Positions 39,434 through 48,883 are shown, counted from the stretch's first letter. The stretch: 64,000 nucleotides of DNA from Sphingomonadales bacterium UBA2369 (GCA_002344055.1 DDTH01000014.1:1-64000), one strand, 5' to 3'. Notes: generated by a model not told the origin, from the letters alone. Program-made: numbers and translations.

Positions 39434-40740
39434 CCCCGCGCGCGCTGGCGCTGGCGGGGACGGCCGGCAGGCTTCACCGCGCCGGCGTGACGGCCGACTT
39501 CGCCGCGGCGGGGGCGGGGCTCCCAGCGGCGCTCTTCGCCCGACGTGTCGCTGGCGACATTCTTGCGGGTCGCCTTGATGCGGTTGGCTTCCTGATTGAA
39601 GTTGGCGGGAAGCGGCGCGACGTCGACCTTCTGGCGCGTGAGCTTCTCGATGTCCTTCAGATAAGGACGCTCGTCCTCGGCGCAGAAGGAGACGGCGACG
39701 CCCGCGGCGCCCGCACGCGCGGTGCGGCCGATGCGGTGGACATATTGCTCCGGCACGTTCGGCAGCTCGAAATTGATCACGTGGCTGACGCCGCTGACGT
39801 CGATGCCGCGCGCGGCGATGTCGGTCGCGACCAGGATCGGCACGTCGCCTGAGCGGAAGGCGGCGAGCGCCTTCTCGCGTTGCGGCTGGCTTTTGTTGCC
39901 GTGGATCGCGGCGGCGGCGATGCCGTTGCCCGCGAGCAGTTTCACCACGCGGTCGGCGCCATGCTTGGTGCGCGTGAAGATCAGCACGCGGTCCATATTG
40001 CCGCGATCGCCGAAGCCGACGCGCAGCATGATGGTGAGCAGAGCCTGCTTCTCGTCCTGGCGGCAGAAGCTGACAAACTGGTCGACGCGCTCGGCCGTGG
40101 TCGCCGCCGGGGCGACGCGCACCTCGGCCGGATCGGTCAGGAACTTGTCGGCCAGCTGGCGGATGGCCGGCGGCATGGTCGCCGAGAAGAAGAGCGTCTG
40201 GCGCCTGGCCGGCAGCATCGTCACGATCTTCTTGAGCGCGTGGATGAAGCCCAGGTCGAGCATCTGGTCGGCCTCGTCGAGGACGAGGATCTCGACTTCG
40301 CGGAGCGAAAGCGCGCGCTGTTCGACCAGGTCGATCAGGCGGCCCGGCGTGGCGACGAGCACGTCGACCCCGCGCGACACGTCGCGCCGGTTCATGTTGA
40401 TCGAGGTGCCGCCGAAGACGGTTGCGACCTTCATGCCGGCAAACTGGCCGTAAGCGCGGGCGCTGTCGGCGATCTGCCCGGCCAGCTCGCGGGTCGGGGC
40501 GAGCACCAGCATGCGGCAGGTGTGCGGGCGCAGGCCGCGGCCGGAAGCGACCAGGCGGTCGATCGACGGCAGCATGAAGGCGGCGGTCTTGCCGGTGCCG
40601 GTCTGCGCGATGCCGAGCAGATCGCGGCCCTTCAACAGGGTCGGGATCGCATCGCGCTGGATCGGCGTCGGGCTGTCATAGGATTTCAGCGCAAGCGCCT
40701 GGAGAACGGGCTGCGACAGCCCGAGATCGGAAAAGGACAT
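39430..40740 (-). CDS. DEAD-box ATP-dependent RNA helicase (RhlE-like)
   Basis: A 436-residue helicase with all core motifs: Q motif PTPIQRDAIP, Walker A AQTGTGKT, PTRELA, TPGRLID, DEAD in LVLDEADQM, SAT, ARGIDV and HRIGRTARAG. The C-terminal 60 residues are basic and low complexity, suited to RNA binding. The 230-bp upstream gap is long and may be a regulated leader. Confidence 0.93.
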   Translation of the reverse strand: MSFSDLGLSQPVLQALALKSYDSPTPIQRDAIPTLLKGRDLLGIAQTGTGKTAAFMLPSIDRLVASGRGLRPHTCRMLVLAPTRELAGQIADSARAYGQFAGMKVATVFGGTSINMNRRDVSRGVDVLVATPGRLIDLVEQRALSLREVEILVLDEADQMLDLGFIHALKKIVTMLPARRQTLFFSATMPPAIRQLADKFLTDPAEVRVAPAATTAERVDQFVSFCRQDEKQALLTIMLRVGFGDRGNMDRVLIFTRTKHGADRVVKLLAGNGIAAAAIHGNKSQPQREKALAAFRSGDVPILVATDIAARGIDVSGVSHVINFELPNVPEQYVHRIGRTARAGAAGVAVSFCAEDERPYLKDIEKLTRQKVDVAPLPANFNQEANRIKATRKNVASDTSGEERRWEPRPRRGEVGRHAGAVKPAGRPRQRQRARG

Positions 40741-40969
40741 GGATAGACTCACAAATGAGCGGCCGGGCGCGCAGCCCAGATGGCGCACGCACGGCGGCGG
40801 GTGTCTGAACGACCCGCGTGAAAAGGGAAGCTCTCAAAACAACCGAGGCGGAGCCGGGGCCTTAAAGGTCCGATCACGCTGCATGACGCCTCGCTGCGGT
40901 GCAACATGGCGGAGGAGGGGTGAAAAGTCAATGAACGGCCGACTGCTCAATCGGTCTTGTCATCAATGT

Positions 40970-41746
40970 CTAGCTTTCCCCCCGGCGCTCGAACCGGGCG
41001 TAGACCCATAATAGCATCAGGACACTCATGGTTGCGGCCACGCCGAGCGTAGCGATGAGGGGTTGCGCATCGGCCGCAAGCCATAGGGCCTTCATCTCCC
41101 AATAAGCCGGCGACAGCCAGGCGAGATAGAGGATCGGAGGAACCGCGAAATAGGCGAAAACCGGCAGTGCGAGAATGCTGTTCGCCACACGCATGACTGC
41201 CAAGGCGCCCATCTTGTCCTTGGCGAACGCCGCCATGGCGAGTGCCACGACCGGGGCATTCAGCGCGTTGACCATCGCGATCAGCGCAACCGTCGCGATC
41301 GGGAGAGGTGACAGGCCCGCAACCGGATAAGCGACCACCGTCATGCCGACCGAGAGAGCAAGCGGCGTGAACAGGCGTGCCGCAAGATAGCGGGCAAAGG
41401 ACACCGGCATGACCCGCAAGGCCAGCAGCGTGCGCTCGTCACGTTCCCCAACGAGAAGGAGGCCATAGACAGCGCCGACAAGACCGGGAGCGATCGCTGT
41501 CAGCAGGCTCATCAGCAGCATCGGCGTGGCGCGGGCGACCTCCGCGCCCAGGTCCTGGCCCAGATATGCGGCGAGCGACGCCTCCAACGTCGCGACGCCC
41601 GGCACGGCGAACCGGAAAATCAGCGCGACAGCCAGGGGGGCAGTGATGATGCCTGCCATGAGCGGATCGCGGATTACCCTGCGAAGATCGGCTGCGATCA
41701 ACGTGGCGACGAGGCCGCGGCGCCGGGCAAGCTGGGGCGAAGTCAT
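40970..41746 (-). CDS. ABC transporter permease (second subunit)
   Basis: A 258-residue protein with about six hydrophobic segments and no ATP-binding motifs. It starts in an ATGA overlap with the preceding permease gene. The three ABC genes belong to one operon behind a sigma factor and a DUF6768 gene. The substrate is unknown; the pattern resembles ABC-2 exporters. Confidence 0.85.
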   Translation of the reverse strand: MTSPQLARRRGLVATLIAADLRRVIRDPLMAGIITAPLAVALIFRFAVPGVATLEASLAAYLGQDLGAEVARATPMLLMSLLTAIAPGLVGAVYGLLLVGERDERTLLALRVMPVSFARYLAARLFTPLALSVGMTVVAYPVAGLSPLPIATVALIAMVNALNAPVVALAMAAFAKDKMGALAVMRVANSILALPVFAYFAVPPILYLAWLSPAYWEMKALWLAADAQPLIATLGVAATMSVLMLLWVYARFERRGES

Positions 41747-42456
41747 CACACGCCCCCGATCCGGGCACGCATCCGCACAATGGCGGCGTAAGCGAGGACT
41801 CCCGCCGCCGCGAGCCACGCCGCCGTCGATGCGATCGCCATGGCCAGGCTCTGCGTGGCGTCGAGGTTGAAGGCGATCTCGATCAGAGCCAAGGGGCCGG
41901 CAGTCGGGTGCCAGACAAACCACAAGGGATCGATCCCGAGCAACACGCCGTAGCCCGGCGCGCTGAGCGCCATGATCGCGCCAATCATGGGGAGGAGAAA
42001 GGCGTACAGATCGTCGAACCAGGCGATGACCACGAAGCCGAAGAGGGCCGAAAGGCCGGCGGCGCTGAACAGCCCTCCGGCCAGTGCCAGCCGCCACATG
42101 GGCGCATCGTAGACCAGCAGGACGAGCAGGAGCGTCTGCATCAGCGAGAGCAGGCCCACCGTCACCACGCGCGCGGCCAGATAGGCCCGCGGGCTCAACG
42201 GGCTCACCCAAAGCATCGCGAAGGCACCCTCGCCGCGCTCAAGAAGGACCATCAGTCCCACCAGCATGAGCGGTGACAGCACCGCATCGAACAGGATGAT
42301 GGCGGCCATGAAGCTCTCGTAGCCGGCGAAGTCCAGGCGCGACGCCTGCATCGCGATCAGCAGCATCAAACCGAACACCGCGAGGCTCACCCAGATATAG
42401 CCCGAGCGATAGAGCGTACGGATGTCGTTTCCGGCAAGCGGCGCAAAGCCCCTCAT
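41746..42456 (-). CDS. ABC transporter permease (first subunit)
   Basis: A 236-residue protein with about six transmembrane segments in ABC-2 style. The C-terminal end and start of the next gene overlap. It overlaps the ATPase gene by 4 nt. Together with the second permease it probably forms a heterodimeric pore. Confidence 0.85.
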   Translation of the reverse strand: MRGFAPLAGNDIRTLYRSGYIWVSLAVFGLMLLIAMQASRLDFAGYESFMAAIILFDAVLSPLMLVGLMVLLERGEGAFAMLWVSPLSPRAYLAARVVTVGLLSLMQTLLLVLLVYDAPMWRLALAGGLFSAAGLSALFGFVVIAWFDDLYAFLLPMIGAIMALSAPGYGVLLGIDPLWFVWHPTAGPLALIEIAFNLDATQSLAMAIASTAAWLAAAGVLAYAAIVRMRARIGGV

Positions 42457-43307
42457 GACAGCCTCTGCCCTGTCGTCTGAATGAAGATGTCTTCGAGGCT
42501 GGGTTCCAGCGAGTGGATGGACTCGATCCGCCGGTCCCGGATCAACTGCTGGAAGCGCGCATCCGTCGCCAGACCGTCGAGCGAGAAACGGTCGCTCGAC
42601 ACGACGCCGCCAAATTCGGTGCGGAGCTCCAGAAGCCGATTGCTGTGTTCAAGTCGCAGTGCGGATGGCGCTCCAACGCGTGCGAGGCGGCCATCCACCA
42701 GGAAGCCGACATTGTCGCAGAGTTCGTCGGCGACGTGCATGTCGTGGGTGGTCAGGAAGACGGTGGTTCCCCGATCGCGTTCACGACGGATCAGGTCGCG
42801 AACGATCCGCGCGTTCACAGGATCAAGGCCCGAAGTCGGCTCGTCGAGAAAGAGGAGGGCGGGCCGATTGATCAGCGACCGGGCGAGGTTCAGCCGTGTC
42901 TGCATGCCCTTGGAAAACTGCTCCACGCGCTTGTTTGCGTCGGGCCTCAAACCCACCCACTCCAGAACCTCCTCCGGGGCGAGGGTCGGCGATCGGAAAA
43001 AGGACGAAAAGAAGCGCAGGTTTTCGATCGCCGTCAGTTTGCGATAATTGCTGGGCATTTCGAAACACACGCCGACGCGCTCGAAATAGTCAGGGCCCCA
43101 ATCCTTCAATGCGCGCGTCATGATGCGGACGTCGCCGCGATATCTCCGCAGAAGGCGGATCAGAATCTTTTGAGTGGTGCTCTTTCCGGCGCCGCTCGGC
43201 CCGAGGAAGCCGAAAACCTCGCCTTCCGCGACCGAGAAGGTGAGTCCATTAACAGCCGGGGGCCGCCCCCCATATGCGAAAGTCAGTTCGTTGGCCTCGA
43301 TCATCAT
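42453..43307 (-). CDS. ABC transporter ATP-binding protein
   Basis: A 284-residue ATPase: Walker A GPSGAGKST, Q-loop region near CFEMPSN, signature FSKGMQ, Walker B LLFLDEPTSGLD and a switch histidine in TTHDMH. The C-terminal extension of about 60 residues resembles export ATPases of the drug/antibiotic type. It drives the two permeases downstream. The first two codons are both ATG, so the start may be 43304. Confidence 0.93.
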   Translation of the reverse strand: MMIEANELTFAYGGRPPAVNGLTFSVAEGEVFGFLGPSGAGKSTTQKILIRLLRRYRGDVRIMTRALKDWGPDYFERVGVCFEMPSNYRKLTAIENLRFFSSFFRSPTLAPEEVLEWVGLRPDANKRVEQFSKGMQTRLNLARSLINRPALLFLDEPTSGLDPVNARIVRDLIRRERDRGTTVFLTTHDMHVADELCDNVGFLVDGRLARVGAPSALRLEHSNRLLELRTEFGGVVSSDRFSLDGLATDARFQQLIRDRRIESIHSLEPSLEDIFIQTTGQRLS

Positions 43308-43437
43308 GTGCTGCGCCCCCTTCTACAGTCATTAGGTGGCCGCGAGCTGGTGAATGGTTCAATCCAGAGGTCCGAATTCGGCGGAGTCGCACCCGCACGA
43401 ACTGGCTTGGGCAGCTAGTGCGTGTTTTCAGGGAGGC

Positions 43438-43812
43438 TCAAAGCACGTCGCCGCGCTCATTCACCACCAACAGCTCAAGGCGTTTGATCGCCAGGTGCAA
43501 ACGGTTGAAATGCATGACCGGCCACAGCGCCAGTTTGAGCATCAGAGCTATGAGAAACAGGACCGCCGAGGGCAAACCCCAGCGAACGGCGCTCAAGGCG
43601 TCTTCGGCCGTGAAAAACTGCCAGCCCGTCCAGATCGCGGCGAGGAAAGCCAAGGCCTGAACTGCCATGATGACGCCGCTGACCCACCCTGTCCGGCCAG
43701 AGAGAAGCGACAGGGTCTGTTCGATGTGGCCCGGATCATCGCCGATCCTGCGCAACAGATCGCGCTCCTCTGCGGCGAGCGCCTGGTCGATGGTCTGGTC
43801 AATGTCACGCAT
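43438..43812 (-). CDS. DUF6768-like membrane protein
   Basis: A 124-residue protein with two hydrophobic segments (VSGVIMAVQALAFLAAIW and LPSAVLFLIALMLKLALW) and a C-terminal helix LAIKRLELLVVNERG, matching my recollection of DUF6768. It overlaps the sigma-factor gene by 8 nt and may act as its membrane partner, by analogy with anti-sigma proteins; this is inference. Confidence 0.77.
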   Translation of the reverse strand: MRDIDQTIDQALAAEERDLLRRIGDDPGHIEQTLSLLSGRTGWVSGVIMAVQALAFLAAIWTGWQFFTAEDALSAVRWGLPSAVLFLIALMLKLALWPVMHFNRLHLAIKRLELLVVNERGDVL

Positions 43813-44356
43813 GATGGTCTCCTTCGAGCACGGCGCGCAGGGCGCGGCGTGCGTGCATGAGGCGGGTTTTGACGGTGCCCGCAGGAACGTCGAGGGCCAC
43901 AGCGACCTCGGCAATGCTGAGTTCTTCGAAATGATACAAAGCCACGGTCGCTCTCTGCGCTGCCGGCAGGGATCGGATCGCAATGTGCAGGCGAACGGAT
44001 TCGTCGCGCGCATCGACATCTGGCTGGATCGCCGAGGGTTCCGGTTCGGCTGCTACTGCATTGGCAAGGTTGCGCCTCAGTCGGGCCGCTGTGACGTCGC
44101 GCGCGCATCGCCGCGAGACGATTCTGTAAGCCCAGGCGGGAAAGGCGCGCTCATCCTGAAGACCATGTAGGCCGCGCGCAATCTCCAACCATGCGCCTTG
44201 AACAGCGTCATAAGCGGCTTCTTCGTTGCCAAGCAGGCGCCAAGCATGGGCGAGTAACCGCTTTTGCCAACTTCTCACCAGATCGGAGAAGGCGTGACGG
44301 TCCCCGTTGCGCGCCGCAATGACGGAATATTCGTCCAGGAGGGCGCGCTTGTTCAT
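43805..44356 (-). CDS. Sigma-70 family (ECF-type) RNA polymerase sigma factor
   Basis: A 183-residue sigma factor. Region 2 includes WQKRLLAHAWRLLGNEEAAYDAVQGAWLEI in part, and region 4 shows SIAEVAVALDVPAGTVKTRL. It heads an operon with DUF6768 and an ABC exporter, which suggests those genes are among its targets. The signal is unknown. Confidence 0.92.
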   Translation of the reverse strand: MNKRALLDEYSVIAARNGDRHAFSDLVRSWQKRLLAHAWRLLGNEEAAYDAVQGAWLEIARGLHGLQDERAFPAWAYRIVSRRCARDVTAARLRRNLANAVAAEPEPSAIQPDVDARDESVRLHIAIRSLPAAQRATVALYHFEELSIAEVAVALDVPAGTVKTRLMHARRALRAVLEGDHHA

Positions 44357-44525
44357 CCTTCTGCGGGTGTCCGGTGCCGTTTGGCCATAAGTGGCGTCAA
44401 TAGAGCATTCGGTTCAATTTTCCTGTCGCACGATGGCACCGGGGCTGCAGAAGCAGGCTCGCCGGGCGATGACGGCTTCATCGACCAAAGCCCCGAAATC
44501 TGCGACGAACCGGCTTGCCGGGCGG

Positions 44526-44553
44526 CTACAAATGTAGCATGTGACACTTGTAG
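44526..44553 (+). promoter_or_regulatory. BlaI/MecI-like operator upstream of the repressor gene
   Basis: Two TACA/TGTA-type half-site pairs are arranged as CTACAAATGTAG, CATG, TGACACTTGTAG; the whole 28-bp segment is an imperfect dyad centred on CATG. This is the usual shape of BlaI/MecI operators. It lies just before the GTG start at 44571, ideal for autorepression. Confidence 0.8.
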
Positions 44554-44570
44554 CAGGTGAGGCAAGATAC

Positions 44571-44945
44571 GTGATCGATTCTTTACCCCGTCGCGAACGC
44601 GAGATTTTCGAATTGCTGTGCAGCGCCGGCGAGGCGACTGCCGCGCAGGTGCGCGAGCTGATGAACGACCCGCCCTCCTATTCGGCGGTGCGGACGATGC
44701 TGTCGCGGCTTGAGGCGAAGGGGCTGGCGGCGCACCGCTCGGTCGATGGCGCCTATGTTTACAAGAGCGTGCCGCGCGCCGCGACGGTGCGCGACAGCGC
44801 GCTGACGAAAATGGTGCGGACCTTCTTCAACGGGTCCGCCGCGAGCGCCGCGACGGCCTTGCTCGGCATGTCGAAGGACATGACCGCCGACGAGGTCGCG
44901 GCGCTGCAAAAGGCAATCGATCAGGCGAAGGAGCGGGCGAAATGA
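44571..44945 (+). CDS. BlaI/MecI/CopY family transcriptional repressor
   Basis: A 124-residue winged-helix repressor: ILP-type SLPRREREIFELL, TAAQVRELMNDPPSYSAVRTMLSRLEAKG (recognition helix region) and a C-terminal dimerisation part. The start at GTG 44571 is preferred, as an earlier in-frame GTG lies inside the operator; GAGG precedes it. It is coupled to the downstream M56 sensor gene (ATGA), the usual repressor/sensor pair. Confidence 0.93.
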   Translation: MIDSLPRREREIFELLCSAGEATAAQVRELMNDPPSYSAVRTMLSRLEAKGLAAHRSVDGAYVYKSVPRAATVRDSALTKMVRTFFNGSAASAATALLGMSKDMTADEVAALQKAIDQAKERAK

Positions 44946-46609
44946 CCAGCTGGTTCTTCATCGAGATGGCGGCCAAGTCCGCCTTGATCTGCAGCATCGC
45001 GCTGCTGCTCGCCATGGCTTTGCGCAACCGCGCCGCCGCCGACCGTTCCATGGTCCTGCGCGTGGGCGCTGGCCTGCTCGTCGCTTTGCCGCTGATCGAC
45101 ATGGCGTTCCCGGTGCTGGAGATCGAGGCGTTCGCCGCCCCGGCCGCGCCGTTCGAGGGGATGAGCCAGGCGCAGATCGACCAGCTGATGGCGATGGCGG
45201 CGACCATGCCGCCGGTCGAACCGACTATCTGGGATGATCCCACGCCCTTGATCCTGATCCTGTGGGGCGCGGGTGCGCTCGCCGTGCTGGCGCGGCTGGG
45301 CGTTGGCCTGGTCACGCTCAATCGCTGGACGCGCTCGGCCGAGCCGGTCACCGACCCGCACTGGCTGAACGCGCTGGAGCGCGCCCGCGTCGCCACCGGG
45401 GCGAGCGACCGCCTGCGGCTGATGGTCGGCGACAAGGTGCCCGGCCCGCTCGGCTGGGGCTGGCGCAACCCGGTCATCCTGATCGACTATGACACTTATG
45501 CGGAAGGCGAAGAGGCGGACGCGATCCTGGCGCATGAAGTGGCGCACGTCGCCCGCCGCGACTGGCCGTCGCTGATGATGACGCGGATCGCCACGGCTCT
45601 GTTCTGGTTCAATCCTTTGGCCTGGACGCTCGCCCGCGAGTCGATCCATCAGGCCGAGGAAGCCGCCGACGCCCATGCCGCGCGCTCGGTCGAGCCGACC
45701 CGCTATGCCGAGACCCTGCTGAGCTGGGGCCAGATCGGCCGCGGGATCGGCGTGCCGGCCAATTCGATCGCGCCGGGCGCCCGTGCCTTGTCGCGGCGGG
45801 TGCGGGCCGTGCTCGATGCGAAATTGCTCGAGCGTTCGGCCCGGTCGCGCTTCGCGATGGTGGCGGTCTTGCTGTGCGTCGGCGTCGCCGCGCCGGTCGC
45901 CGCGCTGAAGCTGGTCGAGGAAGCGCGTCCGCCGGAAGCGCCGCGAGCGCCGAGTGCGGTTGCCAGCCTGACCCAGCCGGAAGCGCCGCTGCCGCCCGAG
46001 CCGATGGTGGCCCCGCACGCACCGGTCGCGCCCCGCGCCCCGCGTCCGCCCCGCACGCCGGAGGTCGAAGCCGAGGTGGCTGAGGCGATGCGGGAACTGC
46101 GCGAAGTGCTGCCCCGCGTGCCGGTGATCGTCCGCGACGCCATGCGCCACGTCGATCATGCCGAGATCGGGCGCGCGGTCGCGCATGCCCAGCGCGTGAA
46201 CAGCGCGGAAATGCGCGCGGCGATGGCCGAAGCCCGGCAGGCGCATGCCGAGGCGATGCGCAGCCTGCCGCGGATCGATCATGCCGCCTTGCAGGAGCGG
46301 ATCCGTGCCTCGCTGCCGTCGCAGGAACAATTGCAGCAGCAGATCCGCGCGTCGATCGCCGCCAGCCGTCACAGCATGGCCGCCGGTGCGGCCGGGATGG
46401 AACAGGGCGCGGCGCGGATGGAGGCGCAGGCCCGCCGCTTCCGCGACCGCAATGAGCGCGAGCGGATCATCGCCGAGCAGCGCGCGCGCGGCGAAACCGT
46501 CACGCACGAGGATCTGCTCGAAGCCGCCGACGGCATGGAGCAGGGTGCGCGCGGCATGCGCGAGGGCGCTCGCCAGATGCGCGAAGGCTTCGGCCACGAC
46601 GACGACTGA
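44942..46609 (+). CDS. BlaR1/MecR1-like M56 membrane peptidase
   Basis: A 555-residue protein. Residues up to about 320 contain transmembrane segments and the zinc site HEVAHVARRDW. After about residue 330 comes an Ala/Pro-rich linker and a long charged helical tail with MEQGARGMREGARQMREG repeats. No penicillin-binding domain is present, so the sensed signal is not obviously a beta-lactam. It probably cleaves or inactivates the adjacent repressor. Confidence 0.9.
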   Translation: MTSWFFIEMAAKSALICSIALLLAMALRNRAAADRSMVLRVGAGLLVALPLIDMAFPVLEIEAFAAPAAPFEGMSQAQIDQLMAMAATMPPVEPTIWDDPTPLILILWGAGALAVLARLGVGLVTLNRWTRSAEPVTDPHWLNALERARVATGASDRLRLMVGDKVPGPLGWGWRNPVILIDYDTYAEGEEADAILAHEVAHVARRDWPSLMMTRIATALFWFNPLAWTLARESIHQAEEAADAHAARSVEPTRYAETLLSWGQIGRGIGVPANSIAPGARALSRRVRAVLDAKLLERSARSRFAMVAVLLCVGVAAPVAALKLVEEARPPEAPRAPSAVASLTQPEAPLPPEPMVAPHAPVAPRAPRPPRTPEVEAEVAEAMRELREVLPRVPVIVRDAMRHVDHAEIGRAVAHAQRVNSAEMRAAMAEARQAHAEAMRSLPRIDHAALQERIRASLPSQEQLQQQIRASIAASRHSMAAGAAGMEQGAARMEAQARRFRDRNERERIIAEQRARGETVTHEDLLEAADGMEQGARGMREGARQMREGFGHDDD

Positions 46610-46641
46610 GACGCTTCCAGCCCCTGCGTCCTGTCGCTAAG

Positions 46642-46672
46642 CGTGCCGTCCCCGCCAAGCGGGGGCGGCACG
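46642..46672. terminator. Strong hairpin after the M56 gene
   Basis: CGTGCCGTCCCCGC pairs with GCGGGGGCGGCACG (13 of 14 positions) around a CAA loop. It lies 33 bp after the sensor stop and before the polyketide synthase; no long T-run follows. Confidence 0.65.
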
Positions 46673-46739
46673 TAGCTTTTCCGGCATAGCGGGAGCCAGG
46701 CGGGCGGTCGCGGGTTGAAGCCCGGAAAGGTCGGCGTCG

Positions 46740-47798
46740 ATGGCAGTGAAAGCGTATCTGAACGCCGTCGCCGGGGCGGTGCCGGATCACGACATTCATC
46801 AGCCTTATGTCGAATGGGCGGCGGCGCGGATCGCTGACCCGCGCGAACGCGCCTTGTTCGAGCGGATGGCGGAGCGGGCGGGGATCGCGCATCGCTGGTC
46901 GATCCTGCCGCCCACGCCGGCGGGCGGCTCGCCGGTCGCCGAGGGCGGCTTTTATGCCGGCGCGGCACCGGGAACGGCGGCGCGGATGGCGCTCTACGCC
47001 GACGCCGCGCCGAAGCTGGCGCTCAAGGCGATCGGCAATTTGGGGCCGCTGGGGCGGATCAGCCATCTCGTGGTGGCGAGCTGCACCGGCTTCGTCGCGC
47101 CGGGGGTGGACCAGATCATCGCCGAGGCGCTGGGGCTGGGTGATGTCGAGCGCACCCTGATCGGCTTCATGGGCTGTTATGCGGCGGCGGCGGCGCTGCG
47201 GAACGCGCATCATATCGTGCGGTCGGAGCCGGAAGCGAGGGTGCTGGTGGTGACGGTGGAGTTGTCGTCGCTGCACCTGCAATTCGCGACGGACCTTGAG
47301 GGGCTGCTGGCGGAATTGCAGTTTGGCGACGGGGCCGCGGCGGCTTTGGTGACGGCCGAGCCGGTCGGTTTCGGGATCGACGCGCCGTTCGCGGTGACGC
47401 TCCCCGAATCCGGCGAACTGATCCGCTGGTCGATTGGCGATTCCGGTTTCGAGATGGTGCTGTCGGGCGAGGTGCCGGGGCGGATCGGGACGGCATTGCG
47501 TGACGATAATGTGCGGGCGCGCATTCTCGGCGATTGGGCGGCGGGCGAGGTCGACGCCTGGGCCGTGCATGCGGGCGGGCGCTCGATCCTGGATGCGGTG
47601 GAGCGGTCGCTGGAGCTGCCGCCGGAGCGGCTCGCGGCCTCGCGGCGCGTGCTGCACGATTGCGGCAACATGTCCTCGTCGACGCTGATGTTCGTGCTGC
47701 GCGAATTGCTGGCCGATCCGGACGCGCGGAAGGGCGTCGCCATCGCCTTCGGCCCCGGGCTGGCGGCGGAAGGCTTCCGCTTCGAGCGGGCCGGGTGA
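46740..47798 (+). CDS. Type III polyketide synthase (chalcone synthase-like)
   Basis: A 352-residue thiolase-fold enzyme. The catalytic Cys-His-Asn set is visible: Cys in GFMGCYAAAAAL, His in AWAVHAGG, and Asn in DCGNMSSST. It would extend an acyl-CoA starter with malonyl-CoA and cyclise it to a resorcinol, phloroglucinol or pyrone; the product cannot be read. Its TGA overlaps the GTG start of the next gene, an FAD oxidoreductase likely to tailor the product. Confidence 0.93.
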   Translation: MAVKAYLNAVAGAVPDHDIHQPYVEWAAARIADPRERALFERMAERAGIAHRWSILPPTPAGGSPVAEGGFYAGAAPGTAARMALYADAAPKLALKAIGNLGPLGRISHLVVASCTGFVAPGVDQIIAEALGLGDVERTLIGFMGCYAAAAALRNAHHIVRSEPEARVLVVTVELSSLHLQFATDLEGLLAELQFGDGAAAALVTAEPVGFGIDAPFAVTLPESGELIRWSIGDSGFEMVLSGEVPGRIGTALRDDNVRARILGDWAAGEVDAWAVHAGGRSILDAVERSLELPPERLAASRRVLHDCGNMSSSTLMFVLRELLADPDARKGVAIAFGPGLAAEGFRFERAG

Positions 47799-48883
47799 GC
47801 ATTCGCATCGTCCCGGCGCTGATCGTCGGCGGCGGACCGGCGGGTGCGGCGGCGGCGATCCGGCTGGCGGAAGGCGGCGTCTTCGCGGAACTGATCGAGC
47901 GATCGGCGGGGCCGCGCGACGTGGTGTGCGGCGGCTTCGTCGGCTGGGATGCGATCGCGGCATTGGAACGGCTTGGGGTGGACGCGGCGGCGCTGGGCGC
48001 GCGGCCGATCACCCGGCTCCGCTTGGTCACGATGAAGCGGATTGTGGAGACGAAGCTGCCGCAAGCCGCAGCCGGACTGTCGCGGCGCTGTCTGGACGAG
48101 GCTTTGCTGGAAAGAGCGGCGGCGCTCGGCGCGAAGGTGCGCAAAGGGGTGACGGCGCGCGGCGGGGAGGGGCGGACGATCCGGCTCGACGGCGGCGAGC
48201 TGCTTGCGGCCGAAACCCTGTTCCTGGCGACCGGCAAGCATGAATTGCGCGGGCTGGCGCGGGACGTGCCGGCGGGCAGGGGCGCGGGCGCGGTCGGGCT
48301 GAGGGCCAGCTTCCGGCCCGGAGCGGCGGACATGGCCCGGCTCGCCGGCTTCATCGAATTGCATCCGTTCGACGGCGGCTATGCGGGCCTGCTGCTGCAG
48401 GAGGATGGGTCGGCCAATCTGTGCATGTCCGTTTCGGCGGCCCGCCTGCGCCGGGCGGGCGGTATCGACGGCCTCCTCGAGGAATTGTTGCGGGAAGCGC
48501 CCCGGCTCGCTGCGTATTTCGCCTGCGTCGCGGCAAAATGGATCAGCGTCAGCAATGTCCCTTATGGCTGGCGCGCGCGGGCGACGACGGAAGGTCTGTT
48601 CCGGATCGGTGATCAGGCGGCGGTGATCGCCTCGCTCGCCGGGGACGGGATCGCGATCGCGCTGACCAGCGGCATCGCGGCGGCCGAGGCGCATCTTGCC
48701 GGTACTGCCGCGCCGGATTTTCAGCAGGCCTTTGCCCGGACATCGGCGCGTCCGCTGAAGCTTGCCGAGGCCTTGCGCTGGGCGGCGGAGCGCAGCGGGC
48801 CGCGACGCTTGCTGACTGGCTTGGCGGGCTTTTCGCCCGGACTCGCGCGCTGGGCGGCGTCCTCGACCCGGATCGCGTCCTAG
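47795..48883 (+). CDS. FAD-dependent oxidoreductase coupled to the polyketide synthase
   Basis: A 362-residue flavoprotein of the geranylgeranyl-reductase/aromatic hydroxylase type. The FAD-binding GGGPAGAAAAIRLA lies at the N terminus, and GLFRIGDQAAVIASLAGDGI resembles the second FAD motif. GTG start at 47795 overlaps the polyketide synthase stop. It probably hydroxylates or reduces the polyketide. The usual third member, a methyltransferase, is absent. The 3' end overlaps the convergent hydrolase by 4 nt. Confidence 0.87.
   Translation: MSIRIVPALIVGGGPAGAAAAIRLAEGGVFAELIERSAGPRDVVCGGFVGWDAIAALERLGVDAAALGARPITRLRLVTMKRIVETKLPQAAAGLSRRCLDEALLERAAALGAKVRKGVTARGGEGRTIRLDGGELLAAETLFLATGKHELRGLARDVPAGRGAGAVGLRASFRPGAADMARLAGFIELHPFDGGYAGLLLQEDGSANLCMSVSAARLRRAGGIDGLLEELLREAPRLAAYFACVAAKWISVSNVPYGWRARATTEGLFRIGDQAAVIASLAGDGIAIALTSGIAAAEAHLAGTAAPDFQQAFARTSARPLKLAEALRWAAERSGPRRLLTGLAGFSPGLARWAASSTRIAS

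Noticed and set aside
44541..44570. Upstream GTG start for the BlaI-like repressor
   Set aside because: It lies inside the dyad operator; the GTG at 44571 has a better ribosome site and gives a typical length.
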